A DNA stretch of 64,000 nt from Clostridia bacterium (GTDB lineage: Bacteria; Bacillota; Clostridia; Oscillospirales; Butyricicoccaceae). Positions 10,590 to 21,842 of the stretch are shown piece after piece. Every line of letters starts with the position of its first letter. Position 1 is the stretch's first letter. The stretch is taken from positions 140,711 through 204,710 of the forward strand of contig JAJPXP010000010.1 in the NCBI GenBank assembly GCA_021205365.1, given 5' to 3'. Below the pieces are notes generated by a model. It saw only the letters and a list, made by a program, of their open reading frames with translations, searched no databases and had not been told where the DNA came from. The translations under genes and the position numbers were made by a program.

Positions 10590-11447
10590 ATGGGAGCCTC
10601 TATGAAGGAAATTAAGCTCCGCATCAAGAGTGTGCAGAGCACCCGGCAGATCACCAAGGCAATGGAACTGGTTGCGTCCTCCAAGGTACGCCGTGCCAGG
10701 GAGCGCATCGAACGTACAGAGCCGTATTTCAACAGCCTGTATGAGACCATGACCGGCATTGCCTATGGCAAGCGTGATTTTACCTCCCCGTTTGTAGAGC
10801 CGCGGGAGGAAATCAAAAAGGTCTGCTATGTTATCATCGCAGGCGACAGAGGCCTCGCAGGCGGTTATAACAGCAATATTATGAAGCTGGTTGAAAGCCA
10901 TATCACAGAGCATGGACATGATTTCTGCGTGGTGCCGGTGGGCAAGAAGGCTGCCGAGTACTGCCAGCGCAAGGAAATGGAAATCCTGACAGACCAGTAC
11001 AGGCTCGTGGAAACTGTCACCATCGGCAATTGCATGGAGGCAGCGCATCTTCTGGCAGATGAGTTCCGCAAGGGCGCGTTTGACGAGCTGTATATCGTCT
11101 ACACCAATTTTGTTTCCATGCTGACACAGCGCCCAATTGCCATGCAGGTTCTGCCGATTCCGTACGAAAAGGAAGCGGCTAAGGATGATGTGAAGAGCCT
11201 TATCCTGTATGAACCCAGCCCGGAAGCTGTTTTCAATGCAGTTGTTCCGGAGTATATTTCCGGTATTTTCTATGGCGCACTTTGCCAGTCCTATGCATCT
11301 GAGCAGGCTGCACGCCGCACCGCAATGGATTCGGCGAGCAAGAACGCGGATGAAATGATTGAAGATCTGAGCCTGAAGTATAACCGTGCACGCCAGGGCG
11401 CGATTACCCAGGAAATTACCGAAATTGTAGCCGGTGCGGAACATTAA
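10590..11447 (+). CDS. atpG: F0F1 ATP synthase subunit gamma
   Basis: IKSVQSTRQITKAMELVASSKVRRA and C-terminal RQGAITQEITEIVAGAEH. Confidence 0.96.
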   Translation: MGASMKEIKLRIKSVQSTRQITKAMELVASSKVRRARERIERTEPYFNSLYETMTGIAYGKRDFTSPFVEPREEIKKVCYVIIAGDRGLAGGYNSNIMKLVESHITEHGHDFCVVPVGKKAAEYCQRKEMEILTDQYRLVETVTIGNCMEAAHLLADEFRKGAFDELYIVYTNFVSMLTQRPIAMQVLPIPYEKEAAKDDVKSLILYEPSPEAVFNAVVPEYISGIFYGALCQSYASEQAARRTAMDSASKNADEMIEDLSLKYNRARQGAITQEITEIVAGAEH

Positions 11448-11469
11448 CCCCCAGCTGCATGTCTGATAA

Positions 11470-12885
<1,416 letters not shown>

Positions 12886-12888
12886 CGC

Positions 12889-13287
12889 ATGAGTGTATTC
12901 CATCTGAAGATCGTCACGGCTGATGGCAAATTCTTCGACGGTGAGGCAGAACGCGTACTGGTGCGTACCATTGACGGCGATGTCTGCATTTTGGCAAAGC
13001 ATATGCCATATATGACTGCGCTGGGTATGGGTGAATGCCGTGTAACTGGCAGCGATGGCGAGACACGCCGTGCGGCCTGCATGGGCGGCCTGCTGTCTGT
13101 CATGAACGATGAAGTCACTCTGGTGGCAACCACGTTTGAATGGGCGGAGGACATCGATGTTTCCCGTGCAGAACGTGCACGCCAGAGGGCGGAGGAGCTG
13201 CTGCAGAAGCATATAGAAGCACGCGATCTGGAGCTGGCTCAGGCGAAGCTGAAGCGTGCACTGACCCGAATCCAGGTTGGAAAATAA
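12889..13287 (+). CDS. atpC: F0F1 ATP synthase subunit epsilon
   Basis: Typical epsilon sandwich plus C-terminal helices; operon end. Confidence 0.94.
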   Translation: MSVFHLKIVTADGKFFDGEAERVLVRTIDGDVCILAKHMPYMTALGMGECRVTGSDGETRRAACMGGLLSVMNDEVTLVATTFEWAEDIDVSRAERARQRAEELLQKHIEARDLELAQAKLKRALTRIQVGK

Positions 13288-13304
13288 AATATAGTGTTGT
13301 AAAG

Positions 13305-13340
13305 ACCGGCTGGTATTGGAAAATACTGGCCGGTTTTTTT
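13305..13340 (+). terminator. Rho-independent terminator of the atp operon
   Basis: accggctggtatt...aatactggccggt followed by ttttttt. Confidence 0.9.
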
Positions 13341-13450
13341 ATTTTTCCGTAAAAAAACCGGCCAAACAACGGGAAAAACGTGACAGCAGCAGTTTGCCAT
13401 GATATAATGATTGTGTTTACACAGAATAAAAAGTTCAGGAGGAGATATGT

Positions 13451-14200
13451 ATGTATTGCAATCGTTGTGGTACATTTATGCCGGATACAGCCGAGTTTTG
13501 TCCGAATTGCGGCAGCCGTGTGCGGCATACACAGCAGATACCGGTTCGTGAAGCACCTGTAAAGGGCAGCAAAAACAGTGTCCTGATCGGTGCAATCGTT
13601 GCCGTAGCAGTTGTCATTGTAGTATGCATTGTCTGCTTTACGATTGTGATGAAGGGAAATCAGGATGCGCAGCTGGCAGCAGCGCAGAGTGCAGTGGCAG
13701 CGCAGGACGAACAAAACAGTGCAGCTGCTGATACGCGCACAAGCCAAAATGATACGTCTGCCAATACCGGTAATACATCTGGCAGCACAGACACCAGCAC
13801 TGCGGCACAGGATGAGGAAGATACCGTATCCGGTACAGACAACAGTACCAACGTGACCAATAACTATTATTATTACGGTACAGGCGCTGTAAGGGATAAC
13901 GATTATTATACAAAGTCGGTCAGCTCAGGTTATCTGTGGCCGACAGATACACAGTATATTTCATTCTCAGATCTGAGTGGTTTGAATCAGGATACCGTGG
14001 CAGCAATCCGCAATGAGATTTATGCACGCCATGGCTATGCGTTTACCACAACACGCTGGCAGGATTATTTTTCTGCAAAGACATGGTATCATCGCGACAG
14101 CACCTGCACGGAATCCACCATCAATGGACGGCTGTCTTCGCTGGAACGTACCAATATCAGTACCATTGTTTCCTATGAGGAGAGCAAGGGATGGCGTTAA
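13451..14200 (+). CDS. Zinc-ribbon, single-TM, YARHG-domain protein
   Basis: MYCNRCGTFMPDTAEFCPNCGSRV zinc ribbon; TM helix; C-terminal EIYARHGYAF...W motif. Confidence 0.85.
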   Translation: MYCNRCGTFMPDTAEFCPNCGSRVRHTQQIPVREAPVKGSKNSVLIGAIVAVAVVIVVCIVCFTIVMKGNQDAQLAAAQSAVAAQDEQNSAAADTRTSQNDTSANTGNTSGSTDTSTAAQDEEDTVSGTDNSTNVTNNYYYYGTGAVRDNDYYTKSVSSGYLWPTDTQYISFSDLSGLNQDTVAAIRNEIYARHGYAFTTTRWQDYFSAKTWYHRDSTCTESTINGRLSSLERTNISTIVSYEESKGWR

Positions 14201-15051
14201 AACGATTGATTGCGGGCAGTCTGATGATTGCCTGCATCTTATGTGGCTGCGGAAATCAGCAGTCCGGAGCGGGACAGGCCGGCTCTGGTTCCGGTGAACC
14301 GCAGCATGTACAGGATGCCGCCGGTTCAGGCAGCGCCGGGGAAGATGCGTCCATAGAGGATGAGCTGGTTGATCCGCCTCTGGGAGATGAGGCAGCCAGT
14401 AAAGAAGTTGAGGCATTGCCGTTGTCCGGTCTGGTGATCTGTCTGGATCCGGGGCATGGCATTACCAGCGCAAGCAAGCAGGAGCAGGTTTCCCCTGTCT
14501 CATCGGAAACCAAGCCAGCTTATGTCAGCGGAGCCGAAGGCAACAGCCAAACAGAGGAAGCCTTGAATCTGGCCGTGGCACAGATGACCCGTACCGAATT
14601 GGAATCGCTGGGTGCACAGGTCGTTATGACCCGTGAGACCGATGAAGCTACGGTCAGCAATATCGAACGGGCGCAGATTGCCAATCAGGCGCAGGCGGAT
14701 CTGTGTATCCGCATCCATGCAGATGGTTCGGACGATTCTTCGGTATATGGCATGTCAATGCAGGTGCCGTCCGGCAGTCTGCTGGGCACGCCGTCCATTG
14801 AAGCTCCGAGCGCACAGGCTGCGGAGATTATTTTACAGACAGTGACGGAAGCTACCGGTGCACGCAACCGGGGCTTGGTACAACGCAGTGACCTGACAGG
14901 CTTCAACTGGTCTGAGGTTCCCTGCATTTTGTTGGAAATGGGCTTTTTGAGCAATGCAGATGAGGACGCAAAGCTGGCAGCACAGGAATACCGCCAGCAG
15001 ATTGCTTCCGGCATTGCAGAAGGCGTATGCCGCTGGGTAAGTGTAAGATAA
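14191..15051 (+). CDS. N-acetylmuramoyl-L-alanine amidase, lipoprotein (Amidase_3)
   Basis: Lipobox ILCGC; LVICLDPGHG, ADLCIRIHADGS, CILLEMGFLSNADED motifs. Confidence 0.9.
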   Translation: MALKRLIAGSLMIACILCGCGNQQSGAGQAGSGSGEPQHVQDAAGSGSAGEDASIEDELVDPPLGDEAASKEVEALPLSGLVICLDPGHGITSASKQEQVSPVSSETKPAYVSGAEGNSQTEEALNLAVAQMTRTELESLGAQVVMTRETDEATVSNIERAQIANQAQADLCIRIHADGSDDSSVYGMSMQVPSGSLLGTPSIEAPSAQAAEIILQTVTEATGARNRGLVQRSDLTGFNWSEVPCILLEMGFLSNADEDAKLAAQEYRQQIASGIAEGVCRWVSVR

Positions 15052-15073
15052 GGGTAAAGAAGGTTGATACAAT

Positions 15074-17218
15074 ATGAATTTTACCATCGATAGTACATTT
15101 GGTATTGCAGCACAGACCTTTACATCACTGTATGCCGGTGTGCCTGCCAAAATTCTGGTGCTGGTGATTGCACTGCTGCTTTGCTTTATGGGCTACAGGC
15201 TGACCCGCTGGGCAAGTGCGCTGTATGGCGTGATTACCGGCGTGGGAATTGGTATCTGTGCAACCGGACTGATTTCTTTTGAGTCATCACAGATGCATAG
15301 CCTGATGCTGACAATATTTGCCATGCTAATTGGCGGCATTGTATTGGGGGCGCTTGCATTTCGGTTCCAACGTCTGGGACTTTTCCTCATCTGCGGTTTT
15401 CTGGGTGTACTGGTTGGCTATGTACCGGCAACCTTTGTCGCAGAAGTGTCCCCTGAGGGTTTTTGGAGCGTGCTGCTGGTATGCGGCGTGCTGTTCGGTA
15501 TTACAGGCATACTGTTTGTAAAGCCAGCGTATGTGATTGCTACCAGCCTTTCCGGCATTCCTGCGGGCATTGCACTGGCAGGACTGCTGGGCAGACAGTC
15601 TGTATTGATTTTTGCCATTCTCGGCGGTGTGCTGGCTATATTGGGTTTTGCAGTACAGTTGTATTTGCTCCATCGGCAGGAAACAGCAGAGGAAAAGGTA
15701 TCTGCAGAGGATATCTTGCAGGATACAGATCCCCATCTTCCGGTTATCCCGAATGAACCGGAAGGCGAGCCGGATGATATTGATAAGATTTCCCACAGAG
15801 TTGCTGAGCATATCGGTATAACTGGTTCCTTTAAGACGGACCCGTTCCTGGTTTCGGATGCGCCGGAAACGGTGGAAGACAGCACGATGATGATTCCGAA
15901 GGCAGAAGAAGAAACAGATTCTATGGTGATTCCGCAGGAGGGACCGGAAGAAGATCTGCAGCCGACAGAGCCGGAAATCTTGACGGGGCTGGAAGAAGAT
16001 GATTCACAACCGGCAAACGAGAAAATACCCGAGCAGGCAGCGAAGTTTGCATGGGCTGAAGAAGACAAGATCGTTCCACAGGAATCTCCAGACAAGCCAG
16101 AGGAAGCAGTGTCTGCAGAGCTGCCGGACGAAACGACAGAAGCGGAAACGGTAGAAGACCGTACGATGGTGATTCCAAAGGCAGAGGAGACGCCGGAGGA
16201 AAATATATCGAATCTTGCATGGATGGAAGAACAAAAGGTTGTTCCAGAAGAGCAGGCAGAAAATGCTGTGGAAGAACAGAATGAGAACACAGATGCAGCA
16301 CCAGCAGAGGAAGAAAACCTGCAGGAAGAACCGGAAAAGCTGGAAGAAAGCATTCCGGAGCCGAAGAAAAACAGAAGATGGTTTTTCTTTAAACGAAAAG
16401 AGAAAAAACAGGTGGAACAGCCAGAACCGGCAGAGCAGCCTGAGGAAACCGTGGAAGCGCCTGTGCAGCCAGAGCTTGCTGATATAATTTTGGAACCGAA
16501 AGAAGCCCTGGAAGCTGGACTGGATACAGATATAGACTGCGAAGATGAACCGGAAGCAGCGGAAGATATTGCGCTTGCGCTGGATGCAGTCATTGCGGAG
16601 GTACAGCAGGGAGAATTACAGGCATCAGACCAGTCTGATGCAGAACAGGCGGAACTGCTGGATCAAATAGAAGTTGTGGCGGAGTCGGCTGTATCTGCCG
16701 ATGCAAAGCTGACAGAGGTCCTGCAGGAGATTGCAGCGGCTGCAGAGGAAGATGCAGCTGATGTGGATGTCGGCCAGGCAGATGTTTTGCAGGAGCTGGA
16801 AACAGAGCAGCTTGACGTGGAAGACAGTTTCATAATGACGGAAGAGATTCCGGCAGAGAACTTCCAGGCAGCAGAAGTGCCCGCAAAAAAGAGGCATTCC
16901 GGCGTCATGAGCGTGATAGCATCTATTGTACTGATTGCAGCAGCACTGGTATTTGCAGCAGTTGGCATTCAGTATGTTGAAATTATGCTGGCGTTGTGTT
17001 TTGCCGGTTATGTGCAGAAGCATTACCGTTCTACAGCATTTGCCTGTGCAATCCTGTGTGTGCGCCGTGCAGTTGATATCGTGCTGCTTGTCATGCAGCA
17101 CGGCAGCTGGATGACGATTGGACTGCATGTGGTTTCCTGCATCATTTTCCTTGTGCTGACTTTTACTGCATTGCGTGCGTTTTTCCATACACGGTATGCA
17201 GCAGACAAAACAGAATAA
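15074..17218 (+). CDS. Multi-TM (DUF4203-like) membrane protein with long acidic repeat linker and C-terminal TM domain
   Basis: N-terminal hydrophobic segments, about 350-aa Glu-rich linker with repeated VEDxTMxIPKAEE and AWxEExKxVPxE motifs, then C-terminal hydrophobic segments. Confidence 0.8.
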   Translation: MNFTIDSTFGIAAQTFTSLYAGVPAKILVLVIALLLCFMGYRLTRWASALYGVITGVGIGICATGLISFESSQMHSLMLTIFAMLIGGIVLGALAFRFQRLGLFLICGFLGVLVGYVPATFVAEVSPEGFWSVLLVCGVLFGITGILFVKPAYVIATSLSGIPAGIALAGLLGRQSVLIFAILGGVLAILGFAVQLYLLHRQETAEEKVSAEDILQDTDPHLPVIPNEPEGEPDDIDKISHRVAEHIGITGSFKTDPFLVSDAPETVEDSTMMIPKAEEETDSMVIPQEGPEEDLQPTEPEILTGLEEDDSQPANEKIPEQAAKFAWAEEDKIVPQESPDKPEEAVSAELPDETTEAETVEDRTMVIPKAEETPEENISNLAWMEEQKVVPEEQAENAVEEQNENTDAAPAEEENLQEEPEKLEESIPEPKKNRRWFFFKRKEKKQVEQPEPAEQPEETVEAPVQPELADIILEPKEALEAGLDTDIDCEDEPEAAEDIALALDAVIAEVQQGELQASDQSDAEQAELLDQIEVVAESAVSADAKLTEVLQEIAAAAEEDAADVDVGQADVLQELETEQLDVEDSFIMTEEIPAENFQAAEVPAKKRHSGVMSVIASIVLIAAALVFAAVGIQYVEIMLALCFAGYVQKHYRSTAFACAILCVRRAVDIVLLVMQHGSWMTIGLHVVSCIIFLVLTFTALRAFFHTRYAADKTE

Positions 17219-17225
17219 AGGATAA

Positions 17226-17273
17226 AAACCCGCTGAAACAAAGATGGTTGCCATCTTCTTTCAGCGGGTTTCT
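17226..17273 (+). terminator. Rho-independent terminator
   Basis: aacccgctgaaa...tttcagcgggtt extended by aagatgg/ccatctt. Confidence 0.85.
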
Positions 17274-17315
17274 GTATGATGCCGTTTTCAGGTGTGGAAA
17301 ACATGCCGTAAAATT

Positions 17316-17348
17316 GAAATGAGACGGTTCACCCAACCGTCTCATTTC
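17316..17348. terminator. Strong hairpin, possible second terminator
   Basis: gaaatgagacggtt...aaccgtctcatttc, perfect 14-bp arms. Confidence 0.6.
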
Positions 17349-17689
17349 TCTCTCTTCTCTGTATGGCATTCTACTCACGCCTTCTGTATAAGGCGGGTAT
17401 GCAAGTACTCCTGCTTAAAAGTACAGTTATTAATATATCACAATGTGCAGGGAAAGAGTAGTGGCAAACCTTATAAAATAAACCCGATTTTTTTGTGCAA
17501 AAAGCTTATGCCTCCACGGCGCAGTACAGAGCGGGCACAGCAGAATCACGGTTCCGGGCGGATTTTGAACTATACTTCGCAGACGGATGGAAAAATAATT
17601 GTATTTTTGGAAAAGAAAAGCGGAATACCACGCAAAATTGTGCTATACTTGTCAAGTATGCGAAATTTTCATGAATGGAGGAATGAAAC

Positions 17690-18589
17690 ATGCAGGCTAA
17701 AACACGTTCTGCATGGATGGTTGCGGGTGCAGGCGCATTATGGGGATTGATTTCCCTGTTTGTACGCATCCTGCAGGCTGATGGATTGACATCCCTGCAG
17801 ATTGTATTTTTCCGCAATCTGCTGGCAGCAGCTGCTTTGGGGATTATTATTTGGGTGAAGGAGAGAAAGCTGCCGCGGTTCCGTCTGCGGGATATCTGGA
17901 TGTTTATCGGGACCGGTATGATTAGCATTGCCCTGTTCAATTACTGCTATTTCGCGGCGTTGACACAGAGCAGCGTAGCCGTGGCATCCCTGCTTCTGTA
18001 TACATCACCGATTTTTATTATGGTATTGTCTGCGATTTTGTTTCAGGAACGCATGACCAAGCAGAAACTTCTGTCCCTCGTGATTACCATTGCAGGCTGT
18101 GCCTGCATCACGGGTGTATTTTCCGAGGCACAGACTGTTGCGCTGGCAACGGTGTTGCTGGGACTGGGTTCTGGCCTGTTTTATGGACTGTACAGTATCT
18201 TCGGAAAATTTGCGCTGCGGGAATACAATGCGATGACAGTATCGTTTTATACCTTTGTGTTTGCTGCCATTGCCACCGCACCGTTTTGTGCGGCGGGCTG
18301 TATACAGTTTACCGCACACCATCCCGGTGACCTGCTGATTGGAACCGGGCTTGCTGTTATCAGTACGGTCGCACCGTTTTTGCTGTATACGGGAGGATTG
18401 AATGGCATCCAGGCATCCAGGGCTGCTGTGCTGGCAACTGTGGAGCCGCTGGTGGGAAGCCTGCTGGGCGTGATTGTTTTTGATGACCCGTTTACAATCT
18501 GGACGCTGCTGGGTATGGTTTTGATTTTTGGCGCCATTGCTGTACTGCAGCTTCCGGCACGCAGGAAAGCAGAGGAAATCCATGGATAG
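17690..18589 (+). CDS. EamA/DMT-family transporter
   Basis: Two EamA repeats, about 10 TM. Confidence 0.9.
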   Translation: MQAKTRSAWMVAGAGALWGLISLFVRILQADGLTSLQIVFFRNLLAAAALGIIIWVKERKLPRFRLRDIWMFIGTGMISIALFNYCYFAALTQSSVAVASLLLYTSPIFIMVLSAILFQERMTKQKLLSLVITIAGCACITGVFSEAQTVALATVLLGLGSGLFYGLYSIFGKFALREYNAMTVSFYTFVFAAIATAPFCAAGCIQFTAHHPGDLLIGTGLAVISTVAPFLLYTGGLNGIQASRAAVLATVEPLVGSLLGVIVFDDPFTIWTLLGMVLIFGAIAVLQLPARRKAEEIHG

Positions 18590-19526
18590 CTTTCTGTTCA
18601 GCCTGAATGCCACAATGCCGGTTTTTCTGGTTATAGTGCTGGGATATGTTCTAAAACAAATCGGCATGTTCTCAGAGGAATTTTGTTCTGTAGCAAACCG
18701 GTATGTATTTAAGGTGGCATTGCCGGTACTGCTGTTCCGGGATATCGCACAGACGGATTTATATTCGGATTTTGATCTTACCTTTGTGCTGTATTGTGCT
18801 GGTGTCACGTCCTTGATGTTCTTCGGCATCTGGGTGCTTGCACTGAAACTGATGAAGGACAAATCCATGGTCGGTGCTTTTTCGCAGGCAGCAGCACGCG
18901 GCAGTGCGGCTGTCATGGGCATTGCATTTGTAGAGAATATCTATGGCAACGCCGGACTGACACCGCTGATGATTGTAGCCGCTGTGCCGTTGTATAATAT
19001 TTGTTCTGTTATCATCCTGACCTTCTCCGCAAATGGTGGACAACATGGCAGAGATGACATCAAGAAGGCATGTATCAATGTACTGAAAAATCCGATTATC
19101 CTCGGCATTTTTGCCGGATTGCCGTTTTCCCTGCTGCAAATTACCATCCCTACGATTCCGCTTAAGGCAATCGAAAGTATAGCTGCAACAGGCACCCCGG
19201 TTGCACTGCTGGTAGTCGGTGCAGGCTTTGAGGGAGCGAAGGCGCTGGCAAGGCTCAAACCGACGGTCATAGCCTCTGCGGTCAAGCTGGTGATTCTTCC
19301 GGCGGTGTTCCTGCCGCTTGCCGTTTATCTTGGGTTCAGAGGCGCCGAGATGGTGGCAATTCTAATCATGCTAGGCTCCCCGACAACGGTGAGCTGCTAC
19401 ATTATGGCAAAAAATATGGGGAATGATGGTGAGCTGTCCACGAGTATTATCGTACTGACGACGCTGCTGTCTTCTATCACATTAACCGGCTGGATTTTCT
19501 TCTTGCGGCTGACAGGGCTGGTTTAA
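18582..19526 (+). CDS. AEC-family (auxin efflux carrier-like) transporter
   Basis: 10-TM protein, LGYVLKQIGMFSEEF and LGSPTTVSCYIMAKNMGND motifs; 8-bp overlap with the upstream transporter. Confidence 0.88.
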   Translation: MDSFLFSLNATMPVFLVIVLGYVLKQIGMFSEEFCSVANRYVFKVALPVLLFRDIAQTDLYSDFDLTFVLYCAGVTSLMFFGIWVLALKLMKDKSMVGAFSQAAARGSAAVMGIAFVENIYGNAGLTPLMIVAAVPLYNICSVIILTFSANGGQHGRDDIKKACINVLKNPIILGIFAGLPFSLLQITIPTIPLKAIESIAATGTPVALLVVGAGFEGAKALARLKPTVIASAVKLVILPAVFLPLAVYLGFRGAEMVAILIMLGSPTTVSCYIMAKNMGNDGELSTSIIVLTTLLSSITLTGWIFFLRLTGLV

Positions 19527-19570
19527 TCGCCATAATCGTGGATTTTGTTCGGAAATGGATAGAACTTTCC

Positions 19571-19599
19571 TTGACATGCAGTTATCAAGATGAGATAAT
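19571..19599 (+). promoter_or_regulatory. Sigma-A promoter upstream of rfbA
   Basis: ttgaca, 17-bp spacer, gataat. Confidence 0.7.
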
Positions 19600-19676
19600 G
19601 ACATATAAGAAATTGTCAGCCACGCACAGCGATGGAATAGAAAAATTGGGAATAGAGAAGAAGGAGTTTTGGATTT

Positions 19677-20543
19677 ATGAAGGGATTAATTCTGGCGGCA
19701 GGCAAGGGCACACGATTGTATCCGATGACAAAGATGATTTGCAAGCCCTTGTTGCCAGTTTATGACAAGCCGCTGATTTATTATCCGCTCAGCATGCTGC
19801 TGCAGTCCGGCATTACAGACATCATGGTTATCATCCCGGATGGGGAGGAAGAGACCTTTGAGAAGCTGCTGGGTGATGGCAGCACATGGGGGGTGCATAT
19901 TACGTATGCAGTGCAGAAGGTACCGCGTGGTATTGCGGATGCATTCCTTGTGGCAGAGGACTTCATCAAAGGAGAATCGGTCTGCCTGATCCTTGGCGAT
20001 AATATTTTCTATGATGAAAGCCGTGATTATGTCTTTATCCAGCAGGCCAGGGAGCAGAATGACGGTGCCACTGTATTCGGCTATTATGTGGATGATCCTC
20101 GCCCGTTTGGCGTTGTGGAGTTTGATGAAAATGGAAACGCACTCAGCATTGAGGAAAAGCCGCGTAAGCCAAAGTCAAATTATATCATTCCGGGTCTGTA
20201 TTTTTATGACAAGGATGTTCTGGAGATTGCAAAGAACCTCAAGCCGTCTGCGCGGGGAGAGCTGGAAATCACCGATGTCAATTTGGAATATCTGCGCCGC
20301 GGCAAGCTCAAGGTTATCCCGCTGGGGGACAATTTTGTCTGGCTCGATGCGGGCACTGCAGACAGCCTTCTGTATGCAGCTGACCGTATCCGGGAGGTGC
20401 AGGATCGCACCGGACGGTATGTTGCGTGCCCGGAGGAAATCGCTTTTCTGCGGGATCTCATTTCTGAAGAGCAGGTACATGAAATTGGCGATCAGCTGAA
20501 GCAGACTCTGTATGGACAGTATTTGCAGTGCATGACAAAGTAA
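19677..20543 (+). CDS. rfbA: Glucose-1-phosphate thymidylyltransferase
   Basis: MKGLILAAGKGTRLYPMTKMICKPLLPVYDKPLIYYPLS signature. Confidence 0.94.
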   Translation: MKGLILAAGKGTRLYPMTKMICKPLLPVYDKPLIYYPLSMLLQSGITDIMVIIPDGEEETFEKLLGDGSTWGVHITYAVQKVPRGIADAFLVAEDFIKGESVCLILGDNIFYDESRDYVFIQQAREQNDGATVFGYYVDDPRPFGVVEFDENGNALSIEEKPRKPKSNYIIPGLYFYDKDVLEIAKNLKPSARGELEITDVNLEYLRRGKLKVIPLGDNFVWLDAGTADSLLYAADRIREVQDRTGRYVACPEEIAFLRDLISEEQVHEIGDQLKQTLYGQYLQCMTK

Positions 20544-20550
20544 AAATGAT

Positions 20551-20576
20551 AAAAGCGGTCATCTGACCGCTTTTTG
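20551..20576 (+). terminator. Rho-independent terminator downstream of rfbA
   Basis: aaaagcggtc-atct-gaccgcttttt. Confidence 0.85.
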
Positions 20577-20735
20577 CTTTGGGAAGTACTGAAAAAAACA
20601 GGATTTTTCTGGGATGTGAGGAAAAAGTATGCGTGCATTCTTCGTGTCATTCGGGTATTTGCAACCGGAAAACCACGTGTATTCATAGAGACCATTAAAA
20701 AATTGATTTTTCAGATACGTCATTAGGAGGAACAT

Positions 20736-21410
20736 ATGAAGACGACAGTATATTTTATTCGTCATGGTACGACGGAAAACAATGTGAGCGGGCGCTTCCA
20801 GGGCAGCACGGATGTCCCGCTGGGGGAAACAGGATTGAAGCAGGCAACATATCTTGGGGAACGGTTTGCAGAGGTTCCGGTAGATGCTGTGTATACTAGT
20901 CCGCTGACCCGGGCACGTCAGACGGCGGAGGGTGTCTGCGCAAAGCTGGAACTGCAGCCGATTTTATACGATGATCTGCGCGAAATCGACGGCGGCAGGC
21001 TGGAAGGACATACCAATCCGGAAAACCGGCGTGATTACCCCGATGTTATGGACAATTTCCGCAATCATCCGGCAAAATTCTGTCCGCCAGGAGGCGAAAC
21101 GGCACGGCAGGTACATGAGCGCATGACCAGAGCGGTAAACAGGCTTGTGCAGGAAAATGCAGGAAAAAGCATTGTCATCGTGTCACATGGCTTTGCGCTG
21201 CAGTCCTATCTTGCCTGTCTGGATACGCCATTCGATGAGATGGAGCCCAACCTTGTGGGCAATGCAGCTGTCAGCTGTCTTCGCTATGACGAGGCTGGGA
21301 ACTTTGAAACAGTGTTTTATGATGATTCATCGCACCTGCCGGAGGAGCTGCGCTTCCGTTCGACATATCTGAAGGCAGGACGCGCACCGGGTACGAAAAA
21401 ACAGGGATAA
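20736..21410 (+). CDS. Histidine phosphatase family (phosphoglycerate mutase-like)
   Basis: FIRHGTTENNVSGRFQG RHG motif. Confidence 0.9.
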   Translation: MKTTVYFIRHGTTENNVSGRFQGSTDVPLGETGLKQATYLGERFAEVPVDAVYTSPLTRARQTAEGVCAKLELQPILYDDLREIDGGRLEGHTNPENRRDYPDVMDNFRNHPAKFCPPGGETARQVHERMTRAVNRLVQENAGKSIVIVSHGFALQSYLACLDTPFDEMEPNLVGNAAVSCLRYDEAGNFETVFYDDSSHLPEELRFRSTYLKAGRAPGTKKQG

Positions 21411-21465
21411 TGTAGCAGGATTTTTTCGTGAAAGGTGCAGCAGACAGCAGAACAATATTTTACAG

Positions 21466-21488
21466 GAACCGGGAGAATTTCCCGGTTC
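21466..21488. terminator. GC-rich hairpin downstream of the phosphatase gene
   Basis: gaaccggga-gaatt-tcccggttc perfect 9-bp arms, no strong T-run. Confidence 0.5.
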
Positions 21489-21669
21489 TATGCATCATTC
21501 TGGAAGGAAATTACGTCAGCCGTCAGACGATAGATGGAAAGACATTATGCGGGAGCATTTGTAATTTTTTTGTGAACATCATACTGGAGTTTGACAAATG
21601 TGATAAAAGAAAAAGCCGCTTTCTCCAAAAATCTGGAAGAAGCGACAGGTATACAGACAGGTGCTCATC

Positions 21670-21698
21670 TTGACAAAAGGGCACACGTATGATATTAT
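21670..21698 (+). promoter_or_regulatory. Sigma-A promoter for rpoBC
   Basis: ttgaca (21670-21675), 17-bp spacer, tattat (21693-21698); leaves a leader of about 140 nt before rpoB. Confidence 0.75.
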
Positions 21699-21842
21699 AA
21701 ATTAGTTTCCATATAGATGAAAGGGAACTTAATCCAATTACATTCTAGCATTTTTTCAGTCAAGATGCAAGAAACAGGAAGACAATAATCACTACGCAGC
21801 CAGGCGTATCGAATACTTGAGAAACGGAGTGATGGGTACAAT

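Noticed and set aside
15418-16593. 391-aa Ser-rich antisense ORF
   Set aside because: Mirror of the Glu-rich repeats on the plus strand (GAA/GAG read as TTC/CTC and shifted); no independent support.
21428-21673. 81-aa ORF upstream of rpoB
   Set aside because: Overlaps a hairpin, lacks a good RBS and resembles no family; more likely non-coding leader DNA.
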